Shown here one piece after another: positions 36,590-45,909 of a stretch of DNA of 64,000 nucleotides. Numbering within the stretch: position 1 is the stretch's first letter; each line of letters opens with the position of its first letter. The position numbers and the translations under genes are program-made. Location: contig CAILUD010000099.1 of assembly GCA_903837285.1 (NCBI GenBank), forward strand, positions 1 through 64,000, in the 5' to 3' direction. The DNA is from an uncultured Bacteroidota bacterium (GTDB taxonomy: Bacteria > Bacteroidota > Bacteroidia > Bacteroidales > GWA2-32-17). The notes beneath the pieces were generated by a model. It was not told the origin of the DNA and searched no databases. It worked only from the letters and a program-made list of their open reading frames with translations.

Positions 36590-37836
36590 TGTATGATGTT
36601 ATTTAGAAAGTGATGATAAACACTGCTATATTTTTTTGCTACTTTTTCTGTAGAATAATTTTCAAAGGCAACCTGCCTGCATCTATCAGAAAGCTCTTTG
36701 TTTTTTGTGTTAATAAAATATTTCAGCTCTGATAAATTCGGTTTTTCTAAATCAATAATTAATCCTACATTATGTTTTTTTATTAATTCGCTTGCGCCTA
36801 TTACGTTATGGTTTACAATAACCGGTAATTTCATTGCCAGATATTCCACAGTTTTAATACTTATTCTAATATCAGGTTTACTCATTAAGTTAATGCCAAA
36901 ATCGGCACATGAAAGATAGGACGGAACTTCCTTGAAATCTGCTGATACTGCGAGGTATTCATTAGAATCAATTTTATATTCATTAAAAAAATTTGTTAAA
37001 AAATCAACGAAAGGGGTAATGAATAAAAAACGATGTTTAAAATCAAATTCTCTGATTTTTATTATAAATTCAGCATAGGTTCTGGGATTATTCCAGTGAT
37101 TGCTTAAACCACCAGAATATGTGAAAACGATTTCATCATTACCTATACCCAATTTATTTCTTAATGAGTTTCGAAGTTCTATATTTATTTCAAAAACGTT
37201 TAAATCGACATTGTTTGGTATTTCATACAAATTAGCATTTGGAGCGATTTTAAGAAAGTGAGTTGAATAACTTGGTGCAATAGCAATGGTAGCATCTGCA
37301 TGGGCCAAATATGTTTTTTCTAAATTCCTCCATTTTTTATCAGAAAGTGAGCCTTCTTTCCAGAGTCCTGCTGTAATGTTTTCTTCGGGGAAAGGCGAAC
37401 GAGGATCAAAGATTACTTTTGCACCTGTTATTTTTTTTACCATAAGAGCCGGTAATGTTGCGGGGTATGCGCGACAATGAAAAATATTTACACTTTTGAA
37501 AATTGAAAAAAATAAAAGAATAGGAAAAGCATGAAGCTGTATTAACGGTATTTGATACCACCTTGCCGAAAACCATTGACCAGGAAAAACAACAGGTATA
37601 CTTACTAGAGTTATTTGGCTTTTTTTCAATTCTGCCTTTAACTGTTTTATTAGAGTACGTTCATCTTTACTGCTTTTAAAAAAGAACCTGTAAAATGGTT
37701 TAAAATGAATTAAGAAGTATTTACCAACATGAAAACTTACCCGTAGTTCTTTAAGAAGATCAGCTACCTGTCCTTTTAATATAGGATTTGTAAAGTTTTC
37801 TATCCATACTATATAGGCAGAGTTAACAGACTTCAT
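36586..37836 (-). CDS. GT4 family glycosyltransferase
   Basis: The 416-residue protein has the GT-B layout. The N-terminal half includes FHCRAYPATLPALMVKKITGAKVIFDPRSPFPEE. The C-terminal half has FTYSGGLSNHWNNPRTY, VPSYLSCADFGINLMSKPDIRISIKTVEYLAMKLPVIVNHNVIGASELI and a trailing helix typical of GT4 enzymes. The canonical E-x7-E is seen as KTVEYLAMKLPV. It precedes the GT2 gene with a 4-bp overlap and would add sugars to a cytoplasmic lipid-linked glycan. Confidence 0.85.
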   Translation of the reverse strand: MKSVNSAYIVWIENFTNPILKGQVADLLKELRVSFHVGKYFLIHFKPFYRFFFKSSKDERTLIKQLKAELKKSQITLVSIPVVFPGQWFSARWYQIPLIQLHAFPILLFFSIFKSVNIFHCRAYPATLPALMVKKITGAKVIFDPRSPFPEENITAGLWKEGSLSDKKWRNLEKTYLAHADATIAIAPSYSTHFLKIAPNANLYEIPNNVDLNVFEINIELRNSLRNKLGIGNDEIVFTYSGGLSNHWNNPRTYAEFIIKIREFDFKHRFLFITPFVDFLTNFFNEYKIDSNEYLAVSADFKEVPSYLSCADFGINLMSKPDIRISIKTVEYLAMKLPVIVNHNVIGASELIKKHNVGLIIDLEKPNLSELKYFINTKNKELSDRCRQVAFENYSTEKVAKKYSSVYHHFLNNIIQ

Positions 37837-37902
37837 TTTTTAAATTCTTGTTTTTATTATATCAATTAATAACAAAATGAAAAACGCATTTAATATGTTT
37901 TA

Positions 37903-38529
37903 TTACAAACTCTTTTTTTGAAAGACGAAAAAACGGTGATATGGGTGTTCGTATACTCGGTAAGTTTTAATAAGGGTTAATCCATATTTCTGAATATCGT
38001 TAACAATTCTATTTAAAGGATAATTTACTTTTCCAATTTCCCAGTAATGTTGTCCATCGAACTCAAGAAATCTTTTTTTAATTCTTGGTAATCGGATAAT
38101 TTTTTTTATTTCAATAATTTTTGGAATATGAAAATGAATACGACAAACTTGAGTTGAGTCAGGCATTGAAATCACAACATTTTTTTTTGCAACTCTTGCA
38201 ATTTCACTAAAACCAAGGATTGCCTGATCATATGGAATGTGTTCTAAAACCTCATAACAAGCTACAGTTTCGTAGGAATTATCTTCAAAAGGCATATTTT
38301 GAACTTCTCCGACAAAAGAAGGGTTAAGTTCTTTATCAATATCAAGTGTAACAATGTTTACATTTTTTTTCTTTAAATAAGATGAAACAAACCCATTGCC
38401 TTGTCCAATTTCAAGAACTTCGCTAGAATTTAAATGTAGTATTTCATGAATTTGATGCCAATAACTACAGAAACGAACTTTTTCGTCATAGTTATTAATA
38501 TAATGATCTGATTTTACTTGTATTTTCAT
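37903..38529 (-). CDS. SAM-dependent class I methyltransferase
   Basis: The 208-residue protein has a Rossmann methyltransferase core: motif I EVLEIGQGNGFVSSYL, acidic post-I IVTLDID, motif II region MPFEDNSYETVACYEVLEHIPYDQAI. It is a Methyltransf_11/25-like enzyme of the kind found in polysaccharide clusters. The substrate is unknown. It overlaps the next upstream methyltransferase gene by 4 bp. Confidence 0.82.
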   Translation of the reverse strand: MKIQVKSDHYINNYDEKVRFCSYWHQIHEILHLNSSEVLEIGQGNGFVSSYLKKKNVNIVTLDIDKELNPSFVGEVQNMPFEDNSYETVACYEVLEHIPYDQAILGFSEIARVAKKNVVISMPDSTQVCRIHFHIPKIIEIKKIIRLPRIKKRFLEFDGQHYWEIGKVNYPLNRIVNDIQKYGLTLIKTYRVYEHPYHRFFVFQKKSL

Positions 38530-39086
38530 TTTTTAACAACGATCCATGTTACAATCGGGTAAATTTTTTCATTCTTTGTAGCAATTTTTCTACGGATACT
38601 TAATTTCCAATTGGGAATTCTCATACCCCTAAATTTGTCGCTAATAAAGCACAATAATATTGCAAATCTATTCCCCCATCCTTCGCATAACAATACTTCC
38701 GAGAAGTCTTTACATAACCACCTTAATGCATCAGGAGTAAATCGCCAATAGTCTCCGGGATAGCTATGTATGTAGTTCATAAAACAAGTTGTATGTATCG
38801 CTATTCCACCTTTTTTTAACACCCTGTACGATTCATTTATTGCTTTTATAGGGTTTTCTATATGTTCTAATACCTGATCTGAAATTATATAGTCGAATTC
38901 ATTATCTTGGTATGGTAGGTTTTGCATATCTACATCTGGATATGCAACTTTTATTATCTCACTGTTATTACTATCAATAATAGAAGAAAAGTTATCAATG
39001 CCACTTACACCTAAAATTTTTCCCTTTAAAGGTTCTTTAAAGAAAGAGAAGATGTTTTTATACATGTAGTATCTTGTCAGATTCAT
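38526..39086 (-). CDS. SAM-dependent methyltransferase, sugar-cluster type
   Basis: The 186-residue protein has KILGVSGIDNF in place of a strong glycine-rich motif I, then LPYQDNEFDYIISDQVLEHIENPIKAINESYRVLKKGGIAIHTTCFMNYIHSYPGDYWRFTPDALRWL. The HxxPxDYWRFTPxAL segment is characteristic of methyltransferases found in O-antigen and capsule loci. It begins 22 bp after glyS on the same strand and overlaps the next methyltransferase by 4 bp. The weak SAM motif may reflect divergence. Confidence 0.78.
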   Translation of the reverse strand: MNLTRYYMYKNIFSFFKEPLKGKILGVSGIDNFSSIIDSNNSEIIKVAYPDVDMQNLPYQDNEFDYIISDQVLEHIENPIKAINESYRVLKKGGIAIHTTCFMNYIHSYPGDYWRFTPDALRWLCKDFSEVLLCEGWGNRFAILLCFISDKFRGMRIPNWKLSIRRKIATKNEKIYPIVTWIVVKK

Positions 39087-39108
39087 AATGACATCTTTTT
39101 CAAAGTAT

Positions 39109-40659
39109 TTAAATAGATTGGTTTAATTTGCTTAAGACAGGTTGTAAGGATACGAATTTATTTATATAAGTTACTAAATCTTTAATAGAAACTTCTTCCT
39201 GTTTCATTGTATCTCTATGCCTTACAGTAACTACGTTGTTTGCTAAAGTGTTTTGATCTATTGTTACACACAATGGTGTTCCAATTGCATCTTGTCTGCG
39301 GTAACGTCTGCCAACTGTATCCTTTTCGTCGTACTGACACATGAAATCGAGTTTTAAAATATCCATTATTTCGTGTGCTTTTTCTGGCATTCCATCGCGT
39401 TTAACTAAAGGTAATACTGCAACTTTAATTGGTGCTAATACAGGTGGAATTCTTAAAATCATTCTTTCTGAGCCATCTTCAAGTTTTTCTTCGCTATAAG
39501 CATTGCTTAGTATTGCAAGGAATGTGCGGTCTAGTCCAATTGATGTTTCTACAACATATGGCACATAACTTTCATTGGTTTCTGAATCGAAATATTGTAA
39601 TTTTTTACCACTTAATTTCTGATGTTGACTTAAATCGAAATCTGTGCGTGAGTGAATTCCTTCCAGTTCTTTAAAACCAAATGGGAATTCGAATTCTATG
39701 TCTGTTGCAGCATTTGCGTAATGCGCTAATTTATCATGATCGTGAAAACGATATTTGCTTTCATGAATTCCTAATGATAAATGCCATTTTTTACGCGTAG
39801 CTTTCCAATATTCGAACCATTTCATTTCTTCGCCTGGTTTTACGAAAAATTGCATTTCCATTTGTTCAAATTCGCGCATACGGAAAATAAACTGACGGGC
39901 AACAATTTCGTTTCTAAAAGCTTTTCCGGTTTGAGCAATTCCAAAAGGAATTTTCATTCTGCCGGTTTTATATACATTTAAAAAATTTACAAAAATTCCC
40001 TGAGCTGTTTCCGGACGAAGAAAAATTGTGCCTGCATCATCTGTAACAGAACCCATTTGTGTAGAGAACATTAGATTAAACTGGCGAACATCAGTCCAGT
40101 TGCGAGTGCCAGAAACCGGACAAGCAATGCCTTCTTCTTCAATAATAGCTTTAACATCTGCAAGATTGTTTTCGTTCAAAGCTTTTGCAAATCGGGTTTT
40201 GATTGAGTCTACTTTGTTTTTATATTCAACAACTCTTGGGTTAGTTGAAATAAACATTGCACTGTCAAAAGTTTCACCAAATCTTTTTGCAGCTTTTTCA
40301 ACTTCTTTATTTATTTTATCTTCAATTTTTGTCAAATGTTCTTCAATTAAAACATCAGCACGATATCTTTTTTTAGAATCTTTGTTATCAATTAATGGAT
40401 CGTTAAATGCATCAACGTGTCCTGATGCTTTCCAGATTGAAGGATGCATAAAAATTGCAGAATCAATACCTACAATGTTTTCATGTAACTGAACCATGCT
40501 TTTCCACCAGTATTCGCGTATATTGTTTTTAAGCAGTGAACCTAATTGTCCGTAGTCATATACTGCTGCTAATCCGTCATATACCTCACTAGATGGAAAA
40601 ATAAATCCGTATTCTTTTGCGTGGCTTATAATTTTTTTAAAAAGTTCTTCCTGGTTCAT
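39109..40659 (-). CDS. glyS: Glycyl-tRNA synthetase (alpha2, eukaryotic type)
   Basis: The 516-residue single-chain GlyRS has GFIFPSSEVYDGLAAVYDYGQLGSLLKNNI at the start, a class II core with FLRPETAQGIFVNFLNVYKTGRMKIPFGIAQTGKAFRNEI (motif 2 area), IPPVLAPIKVAVLPLVKRDG and a C-terminal anticodon-binding domain (YDEKDTVGRRYRRQDAIGTPLCVTID). It is the alpha2 form used by Bacteroidota, not the alpha2beta2 GlyQ/GlyS form. A -7 box lies just upstream. Confidence 0.96.
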   Translation of the reverse strand: MNQEELFKKIISHAKEYGFIFPSSEVYDGLAAVYDYGQLGSLLKNNIREYWWKSMVQLHENIVGIDSAIFMHPSIWKASGHVDAFNDPLIDNKDSKKRYRADVLIEEHLTKIEDKINKEVEKAAKRFGETFDSAMFISTNPRVVEYKNKVDSIKTRFAKALNENNLADVKAIIEEEGIACPVSGTRNWTDVRQFNLMFSTQMGSVTDDAGTIFLRPETAQGIFVNFLNVYKTGRMKIPFGIAQTGKAFRNEIVARQFIFRMREFEQMEMQFFVKPGEEMKWFEYWKATRKKWHLSLGIHESKYRFHDHDKLAHYANAATDIEFEFPFGFKELEGIHSRTDFDLSQHQKLSGKKLQYFDSETNESYVPYVVETSIGLDRTFLAILSNAYSEEKLEDGSERMILRIPPVLAPIKVAVLPLVKRDGMPEKAHEIMDILKLDFMCQYDEKDTVGRRYRRQDAIGTPLCVTIDQNTLANNVVTVRHRDTMKQEEVSIKDLVTYINKFVSLQPVLSKLNQSI

Positions 40660-40681
40660 ATCTATTTGTTTTTTCAGTTGC

Positions 40682-40689
40682 CAAAGATA
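40682..40689 (-). promoter_or_regulatory. Bacteroidota -7 box of glyS (TATCTTTG)
   Basis: On the minus strand TATCTTTG lies 22 bp before the glyS start. No TTTG is seen at 19-21 bp upstream. Confidence 0.5.
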
Positions 40690-40724
40690 ATGAATGAGAT
40701 GAAGAATTTATAATCAAGAACTGA

Positions 40725-41849
40725 TTATAAATTATTTTTAATTGGGTTAGCGTAGAGCTTTAAAAACAATTTTCGAATATCATCGGTATTGCCTTCTATG
40801 CACTTAATGCTTCTTTCAAGGTATGTAACAAAATCAGCTTTTTCAGTTTCCGAATATTTGTCATTAAACGTATGATTATCTTCTAGTAAGTCATAAGCAA
40901 TGTAATTGTTTGGCCAAAGCTTATAGTTTGAAGCTATTTCCTTATCAAGAAAAATTCCCATGTCTTTAAAAAAGTCTGCGTTAGAATCCTTTGAAAAAGT
41001 ATCAATAATTTTTGGAGTTAAAGGTTTGCCAAATGCAAGATGTATTTTACCTTTATTTTGTTTAACTCCTTTAATCACGCTGGTAGTATCTTCGCCAGGT
41101 CTTTTTTCGTATTTTTCGTTTTGCGAATAATATAATTCTTTTACCTTTTCTACATCACAGGTTTCAAACTCATACGACATAGAGATTGGCACAACATTTA
41201 ATTCTTCAACATTTTGAGAAACTGATTTGTCGCCACTTAAATTCAGCATTTTAAGTAAAGCAATCTCCGTTTTATCGTTACCATCTTTTGTGCGTCCATT
41301 GCGCTGTGCAATCCAAACAGATATTTTCTTTTCTAAAAGGGCGTATCTAATATAAGCTGAAAGTACTGTTGAATTTTTTAATATATCTCTGGGATTTCCA
41401 CCACGTTTAACAATAAACATTTTATTTGCTCTTCCAATTTCAGAAATTAATGGAACATCCATTAAATTACTGCCAAATGCAATTTCAGATGTAGGAAAAT
41501 TATTTTCATGAAGTATTTTTTGTAAAATAGCCGAATCAAGAATAATATCACGATGGTTAGAAATAAATAAATATGGAACAGAAGGCGAAAGATTCTCAAT
41601 ACCATTTGACGAAAGCCCATTTGAAGTTGAATCTAAAATAACCTTTATCATTTTAAGCATAAAGGAAGTTTGAAAATCAAATGATGAGTGAGTATTGCTA
41701 AGTAATTTAATAATATCCTGATGGCTGCTAGGAGGAAAATATAAATGCAAAACCTGTGAGAAAAAAGGATTTTTAGCTAAACCATTAAGTACAGCATTTA
41801 TTTCACTGTCATGAAATGGCCTTATTTCTTCAAAATCCTCTTGATACAT
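40725..41849 (-). CDS. PlsB/PlsC-like acyltransferase
   Basis: The 374-residue protein matches glycerolipid acyltransferases. The key segment is PYLFISNHRDIILDSAIL (about 92-109), followed by FGSNLMDVPLISEIGRANKMFIVKRGG and VWIAQRNGRTKDGNDKT, the latter like the PlsB 'EGTRSRTG' block. The usual HX4D box is replaced by His99-Arg-Asp101 with a second Asp at 105 (HX5D). It probably acylates a lysophospholipid or related acceptor at the inner membrane. It is monocistronic, with its own -7 box, between glyS and metH. Confidence 0.78.
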   Translation of the reverse strand: MYQEDFEEIRPFHDSEINAVLNGLAKNPFFSQVLHLYFPPSSHQDIIKLLSNTHSSFDFQTSFMLKMIKVILDSTSNGLSSNGIENLSPSVPYLFISNHRDIILDSAILQKILHENNFPTSEIAFGSNLMDVPLISEIGRANKMFIVKRGGNPRDILKNSTVLSAYIRYALLEKKISVWIAQRNGRTKDGNDKTEIALLKMLNLSGDKSVSQNVEELNVVPISMSYEFETCDVEKVKELYYSQNEKYEKRPGEDTTSVIKGVKQNKGKIHLAFGKPLTPKIIDTFSKDSNADFFKDMGIFLDKEIASNYKLWPNNYIAYDLLEDNHTFNDKYSETEKADFVTYLERSIKCIEGNTDDIRKLFLKLYANPIKNNL

Positions 41850-41874
41850 ATTAAACTTTGATATTATAAGAATG

Positions 41875-41882
41875 CAAAGATA
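41875..41882 (-). promoter_or_regulatory. Bacteroidota -7 box of the acyltransferase gene (TATCTTTG)
   Basis: TATCTTTG on the minus strand lies 25 bp before the start codon, the same octamer as for glyS. No proper -33 box was found. Confidence 0.5.
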
Positions 41883-41989
41883 GAAAATAGAATGATAATT
41901 TTTTAAATACTGAGGAGCGAAAAGTTAAATAGCTTAAATAAAGTAAGTTGTGTTTTAGGAAAAGAATATTTTAATCCAATTTTCTAGTA

Positions 41990-42021
41990 TTTGGGATTTA
42001 CCATGTTTTCTGTTATTTTTG
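41990..42021 (+). promoter_or_regulatory. Bacteroidota -33/-7 promoter of the riboswitch-metH unit
   Basis: TTTG (41990-41993), 20 bp, TATTTTTG (42014-42021) is a full consensus match. It is 42 bp ahead of the riboswitch aptamer and about 150 bp ahead of metH, so the aptamer is transcribed as the leader. Confidence 0.8.
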
Positions 42022-42063
42022 CATCTTCAAATTTCCTCTCACCATAAAGGATGTTTGAATTAT

Positions 42064-42145
42064 AAAGAAGAGGCAAGAGATCAGGCTCGTTGAACCTCTG
42101 GCAACCGTCCCGAAAGGAAAAGGTGCCAAAACCTGCCCTTTGGGA
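42064..42145 (+). ncRNA. SAM riboswitch (SAM-I clan) controlling metH
   Basis: The leader contains the conserved SAM-I pieces in order: GAGGCAAGAGATCAGGCTC, TTGAACCTCTGGCAACC (consensus GAaaCCCgGCAACC), a small variable hairpin (CCCGAAAGG area), and AAGGTGCCAAAACCTGCC (consensus AaGGUGCuAAauCCUgC). The outer stem GGCA/TGCC pairs the two ends. It senses S-adenosylmethionine and represses methionine synthesis. Only 23 nt separate it from metH and I see no strong terminator, so control of ribosome access is the more likely mode. Confidence 0.92.
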
Positions 42146-42168
42146 ATAATAATTTAAACGGTAAAAAA

Positions 42169-45100
42169 ATGAAAAAAAACGTGCAAGAAATTATTAAACA
42201 ACGAATACTCGTGCTCGATGGAGCTATGGGTACTATGATTCAGCGATATAAATTGACTGAAGAAGATTATCGTGGAACACGATTTTTAAATCATTCAGCT
42301 TCCTTAAAGGGAAACAATGATTTATTGGTCCTAACAAAACCTGAAGTAATCCAGGAAATTCATGAAAAATATTTGGAGGCTGGAGCCGATATTATAGAGA
42401 CAAATACTTTTAATGCGCAACGGGTTTCGCTTTCTGATTATAAAATGGAAAGCCTTGCTTATGAAATGAATTTTGAAGCAGCAAAGATTGCTAAAAAAGC
42501 TACAAGTAAATATAACAATTCTGAAAAACCTCGTTTTGTAGCTGGTTCAATTGGTCCAACTAATAAAACAGCTTCGCTTTCACCAGATGTAAATAATCCT
42601 GCAGCAAGGAATGTAACTTATGATGAGTTGGTAGTTGCATATTCTGAACAAATACAAGGATTAATGGATGGCGGTGTTGATGCAATATTAATAGAAACCA
42701 TTTTCGATACACTTAATGCAAAAGCTGCATTATATGCTGTTGAAGAAGTTTTTAATGAGAAAAATATTCGTTTGCCAATAATGATTTCTGTAACAATTAC
42801 TGATAATGCGGGGCGAACACTTTCTGGTCAGACACTAGAAGCTTTTTTAATTTCAATTTCTCATGCAGATTTGTTTTCTATTGGATTGAATTGCGCTTTT
42901 GGCGCAAAACAAATAGAGCCTTATTTGGAAGAACTTTCAAGAAAAGCATCATTTTATGTAAGTGTATATCCAAATGCAGGTTTGCCAAATCAGTTTGGAG
43001 CATATGATGAAAGTGCTGAAGAAATGGCAAAAACAGTTTCTACTTTTGCAAAGAAGGGAATTGTGAATATTGTTGGCGGTTGTTGCGGAACAACTCCTCA
43101 GCATATTAATGCAATAGCAAATGCTGTTAAAGATTACGCTCCTCGTATTGTTCCAGTTTTTGAACCATTAACAAAATTAAGTGGATTAGAATCATTAATT
43201 ATTCGCGAAGATTCAAATTTTATAAATATCGGAGAACGAACTAATGTTTCTGGTTCGATGAAATTTGCGAAGTTAATTCGCGAAAACAAATACGAAGAAG
43301 CACTTTTAGTAGCCCGACAACAAATTGAAAATGGGGCACAAGTGTTTGATGTTAGTTTAGACGATGGGATGATTGATGCAGAAACCGAAATGCCTTTATT
43401 TTTGCGTTGGGTGAGTTCAGATCCAGATGTAGCAAAGGCTCCAATAATGATTGATTCTTCAAAATGGTCGGTATTGGAAAATAGTTTGAAGTCTGTGCAG
43501 GGAAAGGTTATTGTAAACTCAATTAGTTTAAAGGAAGGCGAAGAACAATTTTTAGAACGGGCAAAAAAAATTCGTCAGTATGGTGCTGCTGCAATAATTA
43601 TGGCATTTGACGAAGAAGGCCAGGCAACAACGTGCCAAAGAAAAATCGATGTTTGTAAAAAAGCATACGATTTACTAACACAAAAAATAAATTTTCCTCC
43701 TGAAGATATAATTTTTGATGCAAATATTTTAACAATTGGTACAGGATTAGCAGAGCACAACAATTTTGCAATAGAGTTTCTTGATGCAATTAAATGGATT
43801 AAGGAGAATTTGCCTTATGCAAAAACAAGTGGAGGAATAAGTAATTTATCTTTTGCTTTCCGAGGAAACGAAGCCATCAGGCAGGTTCTTCATTCTGTGT
43901 TTTTATATCATGCTATTAAAGCCGGATTGGATATGGGAATTGTTAATGCTGGCGCATTACCGGTATATGATCAGATAGATGAAAAAATTAAAACTTTAGC
44001 CGAAGATCTTATTTTTAACAAAAGGCCCGATGCTACAGAAAGAATATTGGAAGCTGCTTTAAATTTAAAAAGTGAACTTATTTCCGATTCTAGTATAAAT
44101 GAATGGCGAACACTATCAGTTGAGGAAAGGCTTGGTCATGCATTAGTAAAAGGTATTGCAGATTTTATTGATGAAGATATTGCAGAAATGCTGACGGTAC
44201 TTCCTCAACCAATTGATATTATTGAAGGTCCGTTAATGACCGGAATGAGCAAGGTGGGTGAACTATTTGGTTCGGGTCAAATGTTTTTACCTCAGGTAAT
44301 GAAGAGTGCCAGGGTAATGAAAAAAGCAGTTGCCTTATTGCAACCGTTGTTAGAACAACAAAGCTTATCAGCGAATAGTTCAAAAGCAGGGAAAATTTTA
44401 ATAGCAACAGTAAAGGGCGATGTTCACGATATTGGAAAAAATATTGCAGGAATAATCTTATCGTGCAATAATTACGAAATTATTGATTTGGGAATTATGG
44501 TTCCCCGCGAAACAATTTTGAATGAAGCAGAGAGATTAAATGTTGATATGGTTGGTTTAAGTGGTTTAATTACCCCATCTCTTGATGAAATGATTTATGT
44601 GGCAAAAGGAATGGAAGAAAGAGGAATGAAGATTCCATTATTAATTGGTGGTGCAACAACGTCCAAAATTCATACTGCCGTAAAAATTGCACAAGCGTAT
44701 TCTGGTGCAGTTGTGCACGTAAAAGATGCGTCGTTGAGTGCTGGAATAGTCTCTGATTTGCTTAATCCTGAAAGAAAAGAAGAATATCTTAAAAAATTAT
44801 ATTCAGAATATGAGGAGTTAAAAACAAATCACCTTAAAAGAGTCGAAAATAAAAAGGAAATTTCAGAACAGGATGCGTTTTTAAATAGATTTAGGTTTGA
44901 TGTTACAAAAGCAGATATAATAAAACCTGCTGTTATTGGAGTAAAGGTTATTAAAAACATTTCAATAAAAGAACTTATTCCGTTAATAAGCTGGGCATAT
45001 TTTTTTCATCAGTGGCAATTTAAAGGAGCCTATCCTGCTTTGTTAAACGATACTGAAAAAGGAAAAGAAGCAAAACAACTTTTATTAGATGCTAAAAATT

Positions 45101-45726
45101 TACTAAATAGAATTGCTGAAGAAAAGTTGTTAAGTGCTGATGCAGTTATTGGAATTTTTCCTGCATACTCTGAAAAGAATAAGGTATATTTTAATTCAAA
45201 TGAGAATTCAATAAAAGAAATTGAATTTCCTCGTAACCGTGAACCTAAAGACGATAGCCAGCCTAATCTGTGCTTGTCTGATTTTATTGCTCCAAAGGAA
45301 TTAAATATTACTGATTACATTGGAATGTTTGTAACTACTGCAGGAATTGGAGCCGAAAAAATTGAAAAACAATTTAAAGATGCTGGTGATGAGTACTCTG
45401 CTCTTATGGTTAGAATTCTTGCTGATCGATTAGCAGAAGCACTTGCAGAGTATCTGCATGAGAAAATAAGAAAAGAAATTTGGGCATATTCTCCAAACGA
45501 AAATGTTAATATTGAAGAAATGCTTAAAGAAAAATATCGTGGAATAAGGCCAGCGCCGGGTTATCCAAGTTGTCCCGAACACAAATTAAAAGAAATAATT
45601 TTTAATGAGCTAAATGTTACAGAAAATATTGGAGCATCATTAACCGAAAGTTATTCGATGATGCCAGCCGCAACTGTTTCAGGATTTTATTTTGCACATC
45701 CAGAAGCAAGGTATTTTGGGACATAA
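42169..45726 (+). CDS. metH: Cobalamin-dependent methionine synthase
   Basis: The 1185-residue protein carries all four MetH modules. The homocysteine domain has DGAMGTMIQ and zinc cysteines in GLNCAFGA (about 242) and GGCCGTT (about 303-306). The folate domain spans about 330-610 (INIGERTNVSGSMKFA). The B12 domain has GDVHDIGKN (about 750-758, with the cobalt-ligand His). The SAM activation domain is about 890-1185 (RPAPGYPSCPEHK). It methylates homocysteine with methyl-THF from MetF. A SAM riboswitch precedes it, and a MITE-like hairpin follows its stop codon. Confidence 0.97.
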   Translation: MKKNVQEIIKQRILVLDGAMGTMIQRYKLTEEDYRGTRFLNHSASLKGNNDLLVLTKPEVIQEIHEKYLEAGADIIETNTFNAQRVSLSDYKMESLAYEMNFEAAKIAKKATSKYNNSEKPRFVAGSIGPTNKTASLSPDVNNPAARNVTYDELVVAYSEQIQGLMDGGVDAILIETIFDTLNAKAALYAVEEVFNEKNIRLPIMISVTITDNAGRTLSGQTLEAFLISISHADLFSIGLNCAFGAKQIEPYLEELSRKASFYVSVYPNAGLPNQFGAYDESAEEMAKTVSTFAKKGIVNIVGGCCGTTPQHINAIANAVKDYAPRIVPVFEPLTKLSGLESLIIREDSNFINIGERTNVSGSMKFAKLIRENKYEEALLVARQQIENGAQVFDVSLDDGMIDAETEMPLFLRWVSSDPDVAKAPIMIDSSKWSVLENSLKSVQGKVIVNSISLKEGEEQFLERAKKIRQYGAAAIIMAFDEEGQATTCQRKIDVCKKAYDLLTQKINFPPEDIIFDANILTIGTGLAEHNNFAIEFLDAIKWIKENLPYAKTSGGISNLSFAFRGNEAIRQVLHSVFLYHAIKAGLDMGIVNAGALPVYDQIDEKIKTLAEDLIFNKRPDATERILEAALNLKSELISDSSINEWRTLSVEERLGHALVKGIADFIDEDIAEMLTVLPQPIDIIEGPLMTGMSKVGELFGSGQMFLPQVMKSARVMKKAVALLQPLLEQQSLSANSSKAGKILIATVKGDVHDIGKNIAGIILSCNNYEIIDLGIMVPRETILNEAERLNVDMVGLSGLITPSLDEMIYVAKGMEERGMKIPLLIGGATTSKIHTAVKIAQAYSGAVVHVKDASLSAGIVSDLLNPERKEEYLKKLYSEYEELKTNHLKRVENKKEISEQDAFLNRFRFDVTKADIIKPAVIGVKVIKNISIKELIPLISWAYFFHQWQFKGAYPALLNDTEKGKEAKQLLLDAKNLLNRIAEEKLLSADAVIGIFPAYSEKNKVYFNSNENSIKEIEFPRNREPKDDSQPNLCLSDFIAPKELNITDYIGMFVTTAGIGAEKIEKQFKDAGDEYSALMVRILADRLAEALAEYLHEKIRKEIWAYSPNENVNIEEMLKEKYRGIRPAPGYPSCPEHKLKEIIFNELNVTENIGASLTESYSMMPAATVSGFYFAHPEARYFGT

Positions 45727-45753
45727 AACAATTTAAGTAGAATATTAATACAA

Positions 45754-45844
45754 GTATAATTATAAAATAGCCCAACCAATTGTCCCTCTTTTTTGAAGAG
45801 GGTTGGGAGATGATTAAAAAACGGGGCTATTTTATAATTATAAC
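45754..45844. repeat. MITE-like hairpin element, copy 1
   Basis: The outer arms TATAATTATAAAATAGCCC (45755-45773) and its exact reverse complement (45824-45842) enclose a core with an inner 7-bp hairpin CCCTCTT-TTTTG-AAGAGGG. A second copy with the same core is at 63131-63215. No open frame lies inside. It may also act as a terminator or stabiliser for metH mRNA. Confidence 0.8.
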
Positions 45845-45885
45845 AGGTATGGTTAAAGTAATAAAAAAATCTTTTTATTATTTTG

Positions 45886-45893
45886 TATCTTTG
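45886..45893 (+). promoter_or_regulatory. Bacteroidota -7 box (TATCTTTG)
   Basis: TATCTTTG lies 16 bp before the start of the DUF2786-like gene. No -33 TTTG is found at the expected distance. Confidence 0.45.
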
Positions 45894-45909
45894 ATTAAAA
45901 TATTCTAAA

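Noticed and set aside
40028-40492. Plus-strand open frame of 154 codons inside glyS
   Set aside because: It is antisense to a highly conserved synthetase gene and has no independent start signals or family match.
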